Position numbers and translations under genes: made by a program
Source of the DNA: Deltaproteobacteria bacterium
Lineage (GTDB): Bacteria; Desulfobacterota; Desulfomonilia; UBA1062
Length of the DNA: 11,276 nucleotides
Assembly: GCA_020053185.1 (NCBI GenBank)
Contig: JAGVNP010000324.1
Span: 1 to 11,276 of the forward strand
Reading direction: 5' to 3'
The notes under the pieces: model-generated
Told to the model about the DNA's origin: nothing
Databases searched by the model: none
Seen by the model: only the letters and a program-made list of their open reading frames with translations
Shown: in pieces, positions 1 to 6,338 of the stretch
Position numbering within the stretch: the stretch's first letter is position 1
How the letters are laid out: every line of letters begins with the position of its first letter

Positions 1-1815
1 ATCGACTGGTTCAAGAAACCGACAAAGGTATGGGATTGGTCGTTCAATGCCCCGGTGTATGTGAAGTTCTTCGAGGATGGGGAGCTCAACGTGAGCTACA
101 ACTGTCTTGATCGTCACATCAAAGCTGGCAAGAAAAACAAGACAGCTATCATCTGGGAAGGCAATGATCCATCCGAAAGCAAGACATTCAGCTACATGGA
201 TATGTACCGCGAGGTCAACAAGGCTGCTAATGTGCTGAAAAAGCTCGGCGTGAAAAAGGGCGACAGAGTCACCATCTATTTGCCCATGATTCCAGAGCTT
301 GCAATCACCATGCTGGCATGTACCAGAATCGGTGCGATCCACTCCATCGTGTTCGGCGGGTTCTCTGCTGATGCATTAAAGGATCGTATTCAGGACAGCG
401 ATTCCAAGGTGTTGATTACCTGCGATGGTAGTTTCCGTGGTGCAAAGGCTGTGCCGCAGAAGGACAATGCTGACAAGGCAGCTGATCAGTGCCCGTCGAT
501 CCAGAAGATGATAGTGGTCAAGAGAACCGGCGATCAGGTCAAGTGCGCTTGGAAGGAAGGCCGCGATGTCTGGTATGATGATCTCATGAAGGAAGTTCCT
601 GTATACTGTGAGCCTGAGAAGATGAAAGCAGAAGATCCACTCTTCATCCTTTATACGTCTGGTTCAACCGGAAAGCCAAAGGGCGTTATGCATACCACAG
701 GCGGATACCTTGTCTATGCAGCACTTACCCATGAGCTTATCTTTGATTATCATCCAGAGGATATCTTCTGGTGCACAGCAGACATTGGCTGGGTAACCGG
801 TCATACCTATATTGTATATGGTCCGCTTGCCAACTGCGCAACCTCAATTATGTTTGAAGGCGTGCCAAGCTATCCTGGATTTGACAGGTTCTGGTCTGTT
901 GTAGAGAAGTACAAGGTTGACATCTTCTACACTGCTCCGACCGCTATCCGCGCCATTGCCAAAGAGGGTGATGAATGGGCAAAGAAACATGATATCACCT
1001 CTATCAGGATACTCGGTTCTGTTGGCGAGCCGCTCAATCCAGAGGCATGGAAATGGTACTATGAACTGATCGGAAGGGGTGAGTGCACGATCGTTGATAC
1101 ATGGTGGCAGACCGAGACCGGTGGAATCCTCATTACCCCGCTCCCAGGAGCAATTGACATCAAACCAGCAAAGGCAACCGTACCTTTCTTTGGTGTGGAG
1201 CCTTGCATCGTTGATGACGAAGGTAAAGAGCTTGAGGGTCCATGCAGGGGTAACCTCTGCATAAAGCGGCCATGGCCTGGTATAATGAGGGGCGTATGGG
1301 GCGATCCTGATAGGTTTGAAAAGACCTACTTTGTGCAGTTCCCTGGCAAATACTTCACTGGTGACGGGTCTGAGAGAGATGATATTGGTTACTACAAGAT
1401 TACAGGCCGCGTGGATGACGTTATCAATGTGTCCGGTCACCGTATGGGAACCGCTGAAGTGGAAAGCGCTCTGGTATCTCATCCAAATGTTGCAGAAGCA
1501 GCAGTGGTTGGATTCCCGCATGAGATTAAGGGTCAGGGCATATTCGCTTATGTTACCCTGAACACCGGCGTAACAAAGACCGAAGATCTGCGCAAAGCGC
1601 TGATCGCTCATGTAAGAAAAGAGATCGGTCCTATTGCAACGCCTGATCTTATTCTGTGGGCAGATGCACTTCCAAAGACCAGGTCTGGAAAGATCATGAG
1701 AAGGGTACTTAGAAAGGTTGCAGCAAGCGACTTTTCTGACTTTGGAGATACCTCAACTCTGGCTGATCCAACAGTGGTCGATACGCTTGTAAAAGAGAGA
1801 AAAACATTGAAGTAA
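1..1815 (+). CDS. acs: Acetyl-CoA synthetase (AMP-forming), 5'-truncated by the window edge
   Basis: Makes acetyl-CoA from acetate, ATP and CoA through acetyl-AMP in the cytoplasm. The frame is open from base 1, so the gene starts upstream; 604 codons are present against about 650 for the family, leaving roughly 45 N-terminal residues missing. An in-frame GTG at 55 lies inside conserved sequence (DWS before it, SYNCLDRH after it) and is not the start. Numbering from the window edge, the adenylate-forming P-loop YTSGSTGKPKG is at 218-228 and DTWWQTETGG at 366-375; its tryptophan lines the small acetate pocket in characterised Acs. The C-terminal GRVDDVINVSGHR segment and PKTRSGKIMRR follow, with the catalytic, acetylation-controlled lysine at about 564. 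Acetate is the expected substrate; propionate cannot be excluded from sequence. A strong terminator follows, so it is probably not cotranscribed with the fad-type cluster. Confidence 0.96.
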   Translation: MDWFKKPTKVWDWSFNAPVYVKFFEDGELNVSYNCLDRHIKAGKKNKTAIIWEGNDPSESKTFSYMDMYREVNKAANVLKKLGVKKGDRVTIYLPMIPELAITMLACTRIGAIHSIVFGGFSADALKDRIQDSDSKVLITCDGSFRGAKAVPQKDNADKAADQCPSIQKMIVVKRTGDQVKCAWKEGRDVWYDDLMKEVPVYCEPEKMKAEDPLFILYTSGSTGKPKGVMHTTGGYLVYAALTHELIFDYHPEDIFWCTADIGWVTGHTYIVYGPLANCATSIMFEGVPSYPGFDRFWSVVEKYKVDIFYTAPTAIRAIAKEGDEWAKKHDITSIRILGSVGEPLNPEAWKWYYELIGRGECTIVDTWWQTETGGILITPLPGAIDIKPAKATVPFFGVEPCIVDDEGKELEGPCRGNLCIKRPWPGIMRGVWGDPDRFEKTYFVQFPGKYFTGDGSERDDIGYYKITGRVDDVINVSGHRMGTAEVESALVSHPNVAEAAVVGFPHEIKGQGIFAYVTLNTGVTKTEDLRKALIAHVRKEIGPIATPDLILWADALPKTRSGKIMRRVLRKVAASDFSDFGDTSTLADPTVVDTLVKERKTLK

Positions 1816-1823
1816 AAAACTTT

Positions 1824-1861
1824 TCAGGCTTCAGGGGAAAACCCCTGAAGCCTGATTTATT
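1824..1861 (+). terminator. Intrinsic terminator after acs
   Basis: A 14-bp stem (1824-1837 with 1842-1855) closes on an AAAA loop and is followed by a T-rich tail (TTTATTT). The arms include CAGGCTTCAGGGG and its exact reverse complement. Read on the opposite strand, the stem is also followed by a T run, so it may work in both directions. It separates acs from the fadR-like gene. Confidence 0.9.
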
Positions 1862-1896
1862 TGTCATAAACAATATAAGCTGACTTTATACATAAA
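1861..1896 (+). promoter_or_regulatory. Possible promoter and operator of the fadR-like gene
   Basis: TTGTCA at 1861-1866 and TTTATA at 1885-1890, 18 bp apart, make a weak sigma70-type match. The inverted repeat TTTAT-AC-ATAAA at 1885-1896 overlaps the proposed -10, which is where an autorepressing TetR protein could bind. The position between a terminator and the first gene of the cluster supports a promoter here; the exact boxes are tentative, and the repeat is short in AT-rich DNA. Confidence 0.33.
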
Positions 1897-1917
1897 TTTG
1901 CGTAGGGATGGACCTTT

Positions 1918-2514
1918 ATGAAGGGCGAAGAAAAATACAGGATGATCCTGAAGGCAGCAAAAACCGTCTTTGCAAAAGAGGGTTTTTATAACTCAAAGGT
2001 CTCAGAAATTGCAAAAGAGGCCAAGGTAGCTGACGGGACCATTTATCTATATTTCAAAAATAAGGAAGACATTCTGATTTCTCTGTTCGAAGAAGAGTTT
2101 GCCAGGATTATTAGTCTGCAGAAATCAGAGATAGAGCCTCTTGATGATCCAAGGGATAAGCTGAAAAAGTTCTGTGATATTCACTTGAACATTGCCGAAG
2201 AAGATAAAACACTTGCTGAGGTCATGCAGGTAGAAGTGCGCCAATCCAGCAAGTTCATGAGAGAATATAAAAATAAGCATTTTCTTGCCTATTTGCAGAT
2301 TATTGCTGATATTGTTCGGGAAGGAAAAGAAAAGAGTTTATTTAAAGCTGATCTAAATCCTGATCTTGCTGCACGTCTGATATTCGGCTCGCTCGATGAG
2401 ATATCCACATACTGGGTAACAGCAAAGCGCAGACGTTTTGATGTGCATGAAGCAGCCAGGACAGTAAGTGATGTCCTCCTTGGAGGATTGATCATTGATG
2501 GGGGGATCGTATGA
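1918..2514 (+). CDS. fadR: TetR-family regulator, FadR-like (fatty-acid degradation)
   Basis: A 198-residue TetR repressor. The helix-turn-helix covers about residues 7-53 and ends in GTIYLYFKNKEDIL, a stretch I remember as nearly the same in Bacillus subtilis FadR (YsiA). The remaining helical domain would bind the ligand. Bacillus FadR represses beta-oxidation genes and is released by long-chain acyl-CoA; the same role is inferred here because the stop codon overlaps the start of an enoyl-CoA hydratase gene (ATGA) and acyl-CoA dehydrogenase, etfBA and an ETF oxidoreductase follow. Length matches the family (about 195). The start ATG has a modest AGGG site 10 nt upstream and no in-frame alternative further up. 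The ligand could be another acyl- or aryl-CoA; the gene symbol is by similarity and context. Confidence 0.85.
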   Translation: MKGEEKYRMILKAAKTVFAKEGFYNSKVSEIAKEAKVADGTIYLYFKNKEDILISLFEEEFARIISLQKSEIEPLDDPRDKLKKFCDIHLNIAEEDKTLAEVMQVEVRQSSKFMREYKNKHFLAYLQIIADIVREGKEKSLFKADLNPDLAARLIFGSLDEISTYWVTAKRRRFDVHEAARTVSDVLLGGLIIDGGIV

Positions 2515-3284
2515 ATTGTAGCTACGAGGTAAAAGAAGGCGGGATTGCTCTTGCAACCATAGACAATCCTCCAATGAATGCACTGAGCTCTAAGACAGTA
2601 GCTGATATCACGCTTACTATCCGAGCGGCGCTTGAAGATCCGAAGGTTAGGGTTATTGTGCTTACCGGAAAAGGGAAGGCGTTTGTAGCAGGTGCTGATA
2701 TATCTGAAATCAAAACTTTAGCCACAAAAGAAGATGCACGTGCCCTCGCACAGAGAGGCTGCGAAATGACCAACACGATAGAACGGGCAAACAAGCCTGT
2801 GATCGCTGCGATCAATGGTTTTTGTCTGGGCGGTGGATTAGAGCTTGCCATGTCATGCCATATGAGGATCGCATCTGAGAAAGCGCTTCTGGGTCTTCCT
2901 GAGATAAACCTCGGCATAATCCCTGGCTTTGCAGGAACACAGAGACTTCCGCGTATAGTTGGCAAGGCAAAAGGATTGGAAATGATTCTTTCAGGCGCTC
3001 ATTACAGTGCGCAGGATGCATTGGCTATGGGTCTTGTAAACAAAGTGGTTGCTCCGGAGAGTGTGGTTGATGAAGCTATCTCCCTTGCTCGCACTATTGC
3101 GGCAAAAGGCCGTCTTGCAGTGATAGCTGCAATTGATTCTGCATCAAAGGGTTTGGGTGTGTCTTTCGATGCCGGTTGCGAGATAGAGTCCAATAATTTT
3201 GCAGGCGTGGCAATAAGCAGCGATGCAAAAGAAGGGCTTGATGCATTTCTGTCAAAGAGAAAGCCTGAATTTAAAGATAAGTAA
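2511..3284 (+). CDS. Enoyl-CoA hydratase (crotonase family)
   Basis: Hydrates trans-2-enoyl-CoA to 3-hydroxyacyl-CoA, the second beta-oxidation step, in the cytoplasm. The 257-residue length is typical of monofunctional crotonases. The oxyanion-hole segment KAFVAGADI is at 56-64, GFCLGGGLELAM at 103-114 and GLPEINLGIIPG at 128-139. The two glutamates of hydratases (Glu144 and Glu164 in rat ECH) are present as Glu111 and Glu131 with the same 20-residue spacing, which favours a true hydratase over an isomerase or a thioesterase-like crotonase. The C-terminal KEGLDAFLSKRKPEF is also standard. The start overlaps the regulator stop by 4 bp, with a G-rich ribosome site just upstream, indicating translational coupling. 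It resembles fadB of Bacillus (ysiB) in gene order. Acyl chain preference cannot be read. Confidence 0.92.
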   Translation: MNCSYEVKEGGIALATIDNPPMNALSSKTVADITLTIRAALEDPKVRVIVLTGKGKAFVAGADISEIKTLATKEDARALAQRGCEMTNTIERANKPVIAAINGFCLGGGLELAMSCHMRIASEKALLGLPEINLGIIPGFAGTQRLPRIVGKAKGLEMILSGAHYSAQDALAMGLVNKVVAPESVVDEAISLARTIAAKGRLAVIAAIDSASKGLGVSFDAGCEIESNNFAGVAISSDAKEGLDAFLSKRKPEFKDK

Positions 3285-3300
3285 GTTAGAGAGGTTTGAT

Positions 3301-4443
3301 ATGGATTTTGAGATTACACAAGAACAAAAGATGCTTGTTGAGACTGCAGGTGATTTTGCGAAAAATGAGTTTGCCCCTGTTGCTCAGGAGCTTGACAGAA
3401 AAGAAGAATATCCCATGGACATCTGGAAAAAGGCCAGCGAGCTTGGGCTTATCGGTGCATGGATTCCAGAAGAATACGGCGGTGCCGGTGTAGGGTTCTT
3501 TGGCAATGCCCTTATTACAGAGCAGTTTGCAAAAATCGATCTGGGCATATCTCTTATTGTGGCAGGAACATTCGGCTGTGAAGCCATCTATTGGGGCGGC
3601 ACAGAAGAGCAGAAGAAAAAATATCTTCCGCTCGTAGCACAGGGCAAGGCAATAAGCGCCGGTGCATTTACCGAACCTGATGCAGGAACTGATGTTGCAG
3701 GTGCACGCACACGGGCAGTCAAAGATGGAAATGACTACGTAATTAATGGAAGCAAGATGTTCATCACCAACGGTAATGTATGCAAGTTCATGATTGCGCT
3801 TGCCATCACCAATCCTGAAAACGAAAAAAAGTACAGCAAGCACAGCCTGATTATAGTTGAGAGCGATCGTCCTGGAGTGACTATCAACAAGATACATGGA
3901 AAGATGGGTGTTCGCGCTTCAAACACATCTGATATAAGTTTTGAGGATGTGAGGGTTCCAAGGGAAAATCTGGTAGGAGCAAAAGAAGGCCTTGGTTTTT
4001 ATCAGGCCATGCAGTTTTTTGATACCACGCGAATTATGGTATCTGCCCAGGGTGTAGGCCTTGCCCAGGGTGCACTGGACAAGAGCATAGAGTATGTAAA
4101 GGAAAGAAAGGCATTTGGTGCTCCGATTGCAAGCTTCCAGATTACGCAGCAGAAGATAGCAGAGATGGCGATCCGCATCGAGGCAGCGCGGAATCTTGTC
4201 TACAAATCAGCCCATTATCTTGATAAAGGAGAGGTTGATCCCATACTGAATGCGATCACGAAATATTATGCAGGAGAGACCGCGGTATTTTGTGCCAACT
4301 ATGCAGTAGAATTGCATGGTGGCTATGGCTATATAGATGAGTACGATGTGCAAAGGTATTATCGCGATGCCAAGATCCTCCAGATCTATGAGGGGACAAA
4401 AGAGGCTGAAGTACTCACGATTGCCAGAAGATTATTAGCTTAA
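3301..4443 (+). CDS. Acyl-CoA dehydrogenase (FAD, ETF-linked)
   Basis: Oxidises an acyl-CoA to trans-2-enoyl-CoA with FAD, passing electrons to ETF. The frame is open from 3223, but the start is placed at ATG 3301: it follows a GAGAGG ribosome site, begins with the family N-terminus (DFEITQEQKML), and leaves a 16-bp gap after the hydratase. The resulting 380 residues match the family. Seen are GAFTEPDAGTD at 121-131 (signature 1), KERKAFGAPIASFQ at 267-280, ELHGGYGY at 337-344 (signature 2) and the catalytic base Glu364 in QIYEGT. The residue equivalent to the flavin-stacking Trp166 of MCAD is Phe154. After YEGT the sequence is KEAEV instead of the common SEIQ, as in some acyl-CoA dehydrogenase subfamilies. 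Straight-chain, branched or alicyclic substrates are all possible. ETF genes follow directly. Confidence 0.93.
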   Translation: MDFEITQEQKMLVETAGDFAKNEFAPVAQELDRKEEYPMDIWKKASELGLIGAWIPEEYGGAGVGFFGNALITEQFAKIDLGISLIVAGTFGCEAIYWGGTEEQKKKYLPLVAQGKAISAGAFTEPDAGTDVAGARTRAVKDGNDYVINGSKMFITNGNVCKFMIALAITNPENEKKYSKHSLIIVESDRPGVTINKIHGKMGVRASNTSDISFEDVRVPRENLVGAKEGLGFYQAMQFFDTTRIMVSAQGVGLAQGALDKSIEYVKERKAFGAPIASFQITQQKIAEMAIRIEAARNLVYKSAHYLDKGEVDPILNAITKYYAGETAVFCANYAVELHGGYGYIDEYDVQRYYRDAKILQIYEGTKEAEVLTIARRLLA

Positions 4444-4511
4444 GCTAAACAAAACTAAAAATAAAAAAATAATTACGGCTTTTTAAGCCAGAAAGAGAAA
4501 GGAGGTAAGGG
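4444..4511 (+). other. A-rich leader between the dehydrogenase gene and etfB
   Basis: This 68-bp gap is the longest inside the cluster up to etfA. It begins with a very A-rich stretch (about 4448-4474), then a small hairpin GGCTT-TTT-AAGCC (4477-4489) with no T run, then the AAGGAGG ribosome site of etfB. It could be a weak RNA-processing site, an enhancer of translation, or just a spacer. It does not look like a terminator, and I see no convincing promoter boxes. Confidence 0.4.
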
Positions 4512-5294
4512 GTGAATACAGTTGTATGTTTAAAACAAGTGCCTGACACAGAGACATTGATAAAGATCAATGCCGAGGGTACAGGGATTGTGACAGAGGG
4601 TGTCAAGTGGGTTATGTCACCTTATGACGAGTTCGCGGTGGAAGAAGCACTGCGCCAGAAGGAGAAGGCAGGTGCTGGCAGTGTGACCTTAGTTTCTCTT
4701 GGCCCTGACAGGGTTATCGAGGCTATAAGGACCGCGCTTGCAATGGGCGCGGATACTGCTGTCCATGTTAATGATCCTGCATTTGCTGCAAAGGCAGATC
4801 CATATGCCACTGCAACAGTTCTTGCAGCAGCTATCAAAGACGCAACCTATGATGCGATCTTCTGCGGTAAACAGGCAATGGATGATGACGCTGGACAGGT
4901 TGCATCCATTCTTGGCGAGCTTCTTGGGCTGCCTGTTGTAACGATGGTGACCAAGCTTGAGGTTTCTGCTGACAAAAAGACAGCAACAGTTACCAGAGAG
5001 GTTGAGGGCGGACAGGCTATAATCGATGTTCCTCTTCCAGCAGTGCTCACTGCACAGAAGGGTCTTAATGAGCCAAGGTATGCATCTCTGCCCGGTATTA
5101 TGAAGGCAAAGAAGAAACCGGTGACTGTTAAGACAGCAGCTGATCTTGGTGTGAGTGTAGAGCCCATGACAATTATCAAGAGCATGACTCTACCACCAGC
5201 AAGGCAGGCAGGGAAGAAGATCGAAGGCGATGATTCAGATGCAAAGGCTGTGGCACTTGCCAAGGCATTGCACGAAGAAGCAAAGCTTATCTAG
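4512..5294 (+). CDS. etfB: Electron transfer flavoprotein, beta subunit
   Basis: Small subunit of the soluble ETF heterodimer that accepts electrons from acyl-CoA dehydrogenases. It has 260 residues, normal for EtfB. The start is GTG at 4512, 7 nt after AAGGAGG, and gives the family N-terminus MNTVVCLKQVPDTE. CGKQAMDDDAGQVA (118-131) is the nucleotide-binding segment. The region around 165-204 carries the EtfB signature, including LNEPRY at 185-190; by alignment from memory, Leu185 corresponds to the human recognition-loop Leu195 that docks dehydrogenases. The DDDAGQ form is closer to AMP-binding, non-bifurcating ETFs than to the DGDTAQVG form of electron-bifurcating ones, which fits delivery to a membrane quinone reductase; this subgrouping is tentative. 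Confidence 0.95.
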   Translation: MNTVVCLKQVPDTETLIKINAEGTGIVTEGVKWVMSPYDEFAVEEALRQKEKAGAGSVTLVSLGPDRVIEAIRTALAMGADTAVHVNDPAFAAKADPYATATVLAAAIKDATYDAIFCGKQAMDDDAGQVASILGELLGLPVVTMVTKLEVSADKKTATVTREVEGGQAIIDVPLPAVLTAQKGLNEPRYASLPGIMKAKKKPVTVKTAADLGVSVEPMTIIKSMTLPPARQAGKKIEGDDSDAKAVALAKALHEEAKLI

Positions 5295-5302
5295 GGGGTG
5301 AT
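5293..5302 (+). promoter_or_regulatory. Ribosome binding site deciding the etfA start
   Basis: AGGGGGTGAT differs from the ideal anti-16S match AGGAGGTGAT by one base. It overlaps the etfB stop codon (TAG, 5292-5294) and two in-frame start-like codons (GTG 5298, ATG 5301). Only ATG 5307 is at a workable spacing of about 8 nt from the G run. Confidence 0.7.
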
Positions 5303-5306
5303 GAAG

Positions 5307-6275
5307 ATGCCAGGAATTCTTGTATATGCAGAAGTGCAAAAAGGTGAAATTAAAAAGGGTGCGTTCGAAATCACAAGCAAGGCCAAGGCCCTTGGTGGTC
5401 AGGTATCTGCGTGTATTATCGGCAAAGGCGTAGAAGGTCTTGCGTCTCAGCTTGCAAAATACGGTGCGGATAAGATCTATGTGGTAGACGGCCCGGAGTT
5501 CGAAAAATATTCGACAGAGCCATTTGTTCAGGCTCTTGCCCAGGTAGCAGGCATGGTGAATCCTTCTATTATATTCACCAGTGCTTCAGCTCAGGGCAAA
5601 GATCTGACACCTGCTCTGGCAGCACGGCTTAAAGTAGGATCGATTTCTGATTGCGTTGATCTTACATTGAACGGCGACAAAGTAGCTGCAAAGCGGCCGA
5701 TATATGCAGGCAAAGCCTATACAATGGTAGAGGCTACCGGCAATCCGCAGGTTGTGTCTGTCCGTCCAAACTCATTTGCAGTTGTTGAGGCTGCAGGTGC
5801 AGGCGCAGTGGAAAAAGTAGCTGCAACCCTTGATGCATCAAAGATCAAGGCAGTGGTGAAATCAGTAGAGATCGCTGCATCAGAAGAGCCTGATCAGACC
5901 GAGGCTGAGATCATTGTATCTGGCGGCCGCGGAATGAAGGGACCAGAGAACTTCAAGATGCTGGAAGACCTTGCTCATGTATTTGGTCCGACAGCTACCA
6001 CCGGTGCATCGAGAGCTGCAGTTGATGCAGGGTGGAGAGATCATTCTTATCAGGTTGGCCAGACTGGAAAGACCGTAAGCCCGAATCTCTATGTCGCTGC
6101 CGGTATATCCGGTGCTATCCAGCACCTTGCCGGTATGGGTACATCCAAAGTGATCGTTGCGATCAACAAGGATCCGGAAGCTCCTATATTTACCAAAGCT
6201 GATTACGGGATTGTAGACGACCTCTTTAAGGTGCTGCCAAAGCTCACCGAAGAAGTGAAAAAGATCAAAGGCTAA
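5307..6275 (+). CDS. etfA: Electron transfer flavoprotein, alpha subunit
   Basis: FAD-carrying subunit of ETF, partner of the preceding gene. ATG 5307 is preferred over GTG 5298 and ATG 5301 because the ribosome site AGGGGGTGAT (5293-5302) sits at a proper distance only from 5307, and because MPGILVYAE is the usual N-terminus. The protein then has 322 residues. The FAD domain shows GGRGMKG (206-212), GASRAAVDAGW (233-243), GQTGKTV (251-257) and the EtfA signature LYVAAGISGAIQHLAGM (261-277), followed by AINKDPEAPIF. The gene is essentially contiguous with etfB and surely cotranscribed. It is followed by a hairpin and then by the membrane oxidoreductase that probably reoxidises ETF. Confidence 0.95.
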   Translation: MPGILVYAEVQKGEIKKGAFEITSKAKALGGQVSACIIGKGVEGLASQLAKYGADKIYVVDGPEFEKYSTEPFVQALAQVAGMVNPSIIFTSASAQGKDLTPALAARLKVGSISDCVDLTLNGDKVAAKRPIYAGKAYTMVEATGNPQVVSVRPNSFAVVEAAGAGAVEKVAATLDASKIKAVVKSVEIAASEEPDQTEAEIIVSGGRGMKGPENFKMLEDLAHVFGPTATTGASRAAVDAGWRDHSYQVGQTGKTVSPNLYVAAGISGAIQHLAGMGTSKVIVAINKDPEAPIFTKADYGIVDDLFKVLPKLTEEVKKIKG

Positions 6276-6281
6276 AAACCG

Positions 6282-6320
6282 AAGCGGGATGGGGGAAACC
6301 TCATCCCGCTTTACTATTTT
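6282..6320 (+). terminator. Hairpin between etfA and the ETF:quinone oxidoreductase gene, possible attenuating terminator
   Basis: AAGCGGGATG (6282-6291) pairs perfectly with CATCCCGCTT (6302-6311). Three more pairs (GGG with CCT, one G-U) extend the stem to 13 bp and close it with a GAAA tetraloop (6295-6298). The tail TACTATTTT is only partly T-rich, so termination may be incomplete. It starts 6 bp after the etfA stop and ends before the ribosome site of the next gene. It could lower readthrough or protect the 3' end of etfBA mRNA. Confidence 0.75.
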
Positions 6321-6327
6321 AAGATTC

Positions 6328-6333
6328 AGGGGG
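6328..6333 (+). promoter_or_regulatory. Ribosome binding site deciding the oxidoreductase start
   Basis: AGGGGG followed by TGGAT lies 5 nt before ATG 6339. The in-frame GTG at 6333-6335 overlaps this site and so cannot use it, which favours the start at MHGSG. Confidence 0.65.
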
Positions 6334-6338
6334 TGGAT

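Noticed and set aside
55..57. GTG as the start of acs
   Set aside because: The frame stays open to base 1 and the upstream codons give the family sequence WDWSFNAP, so the true start is outside the window.
844..1611. Long antisense reading frame (255 codons) inside acs
   Set aside because: It lies wholly opposite a highly conserved enzyme gene, encodes no recognisable domain and has a Cys/His-rich composition typical of antisense translation.
3223..3300. Longer N-terminus for the acyl-CoA dehydrogenase
   Set aside because: These codons overlap the hydratase 3' end in another frame and are unlike the family; ATG 3301 has the ribosome site and the standard N-terminus.
3286..3897. Antisense reading frame (203 codons) opposite the acyl-CoA dehydrogenase
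   Set aside because: It shadows conserved coding sequence, with Cys-rich, unstructured translation and no domain.
4477..4489. Terminator between the dehydrogenase gene and etfB
   Set aside because: The stem is only 5 bp, the loop is the T run itself, and no T tract follows.
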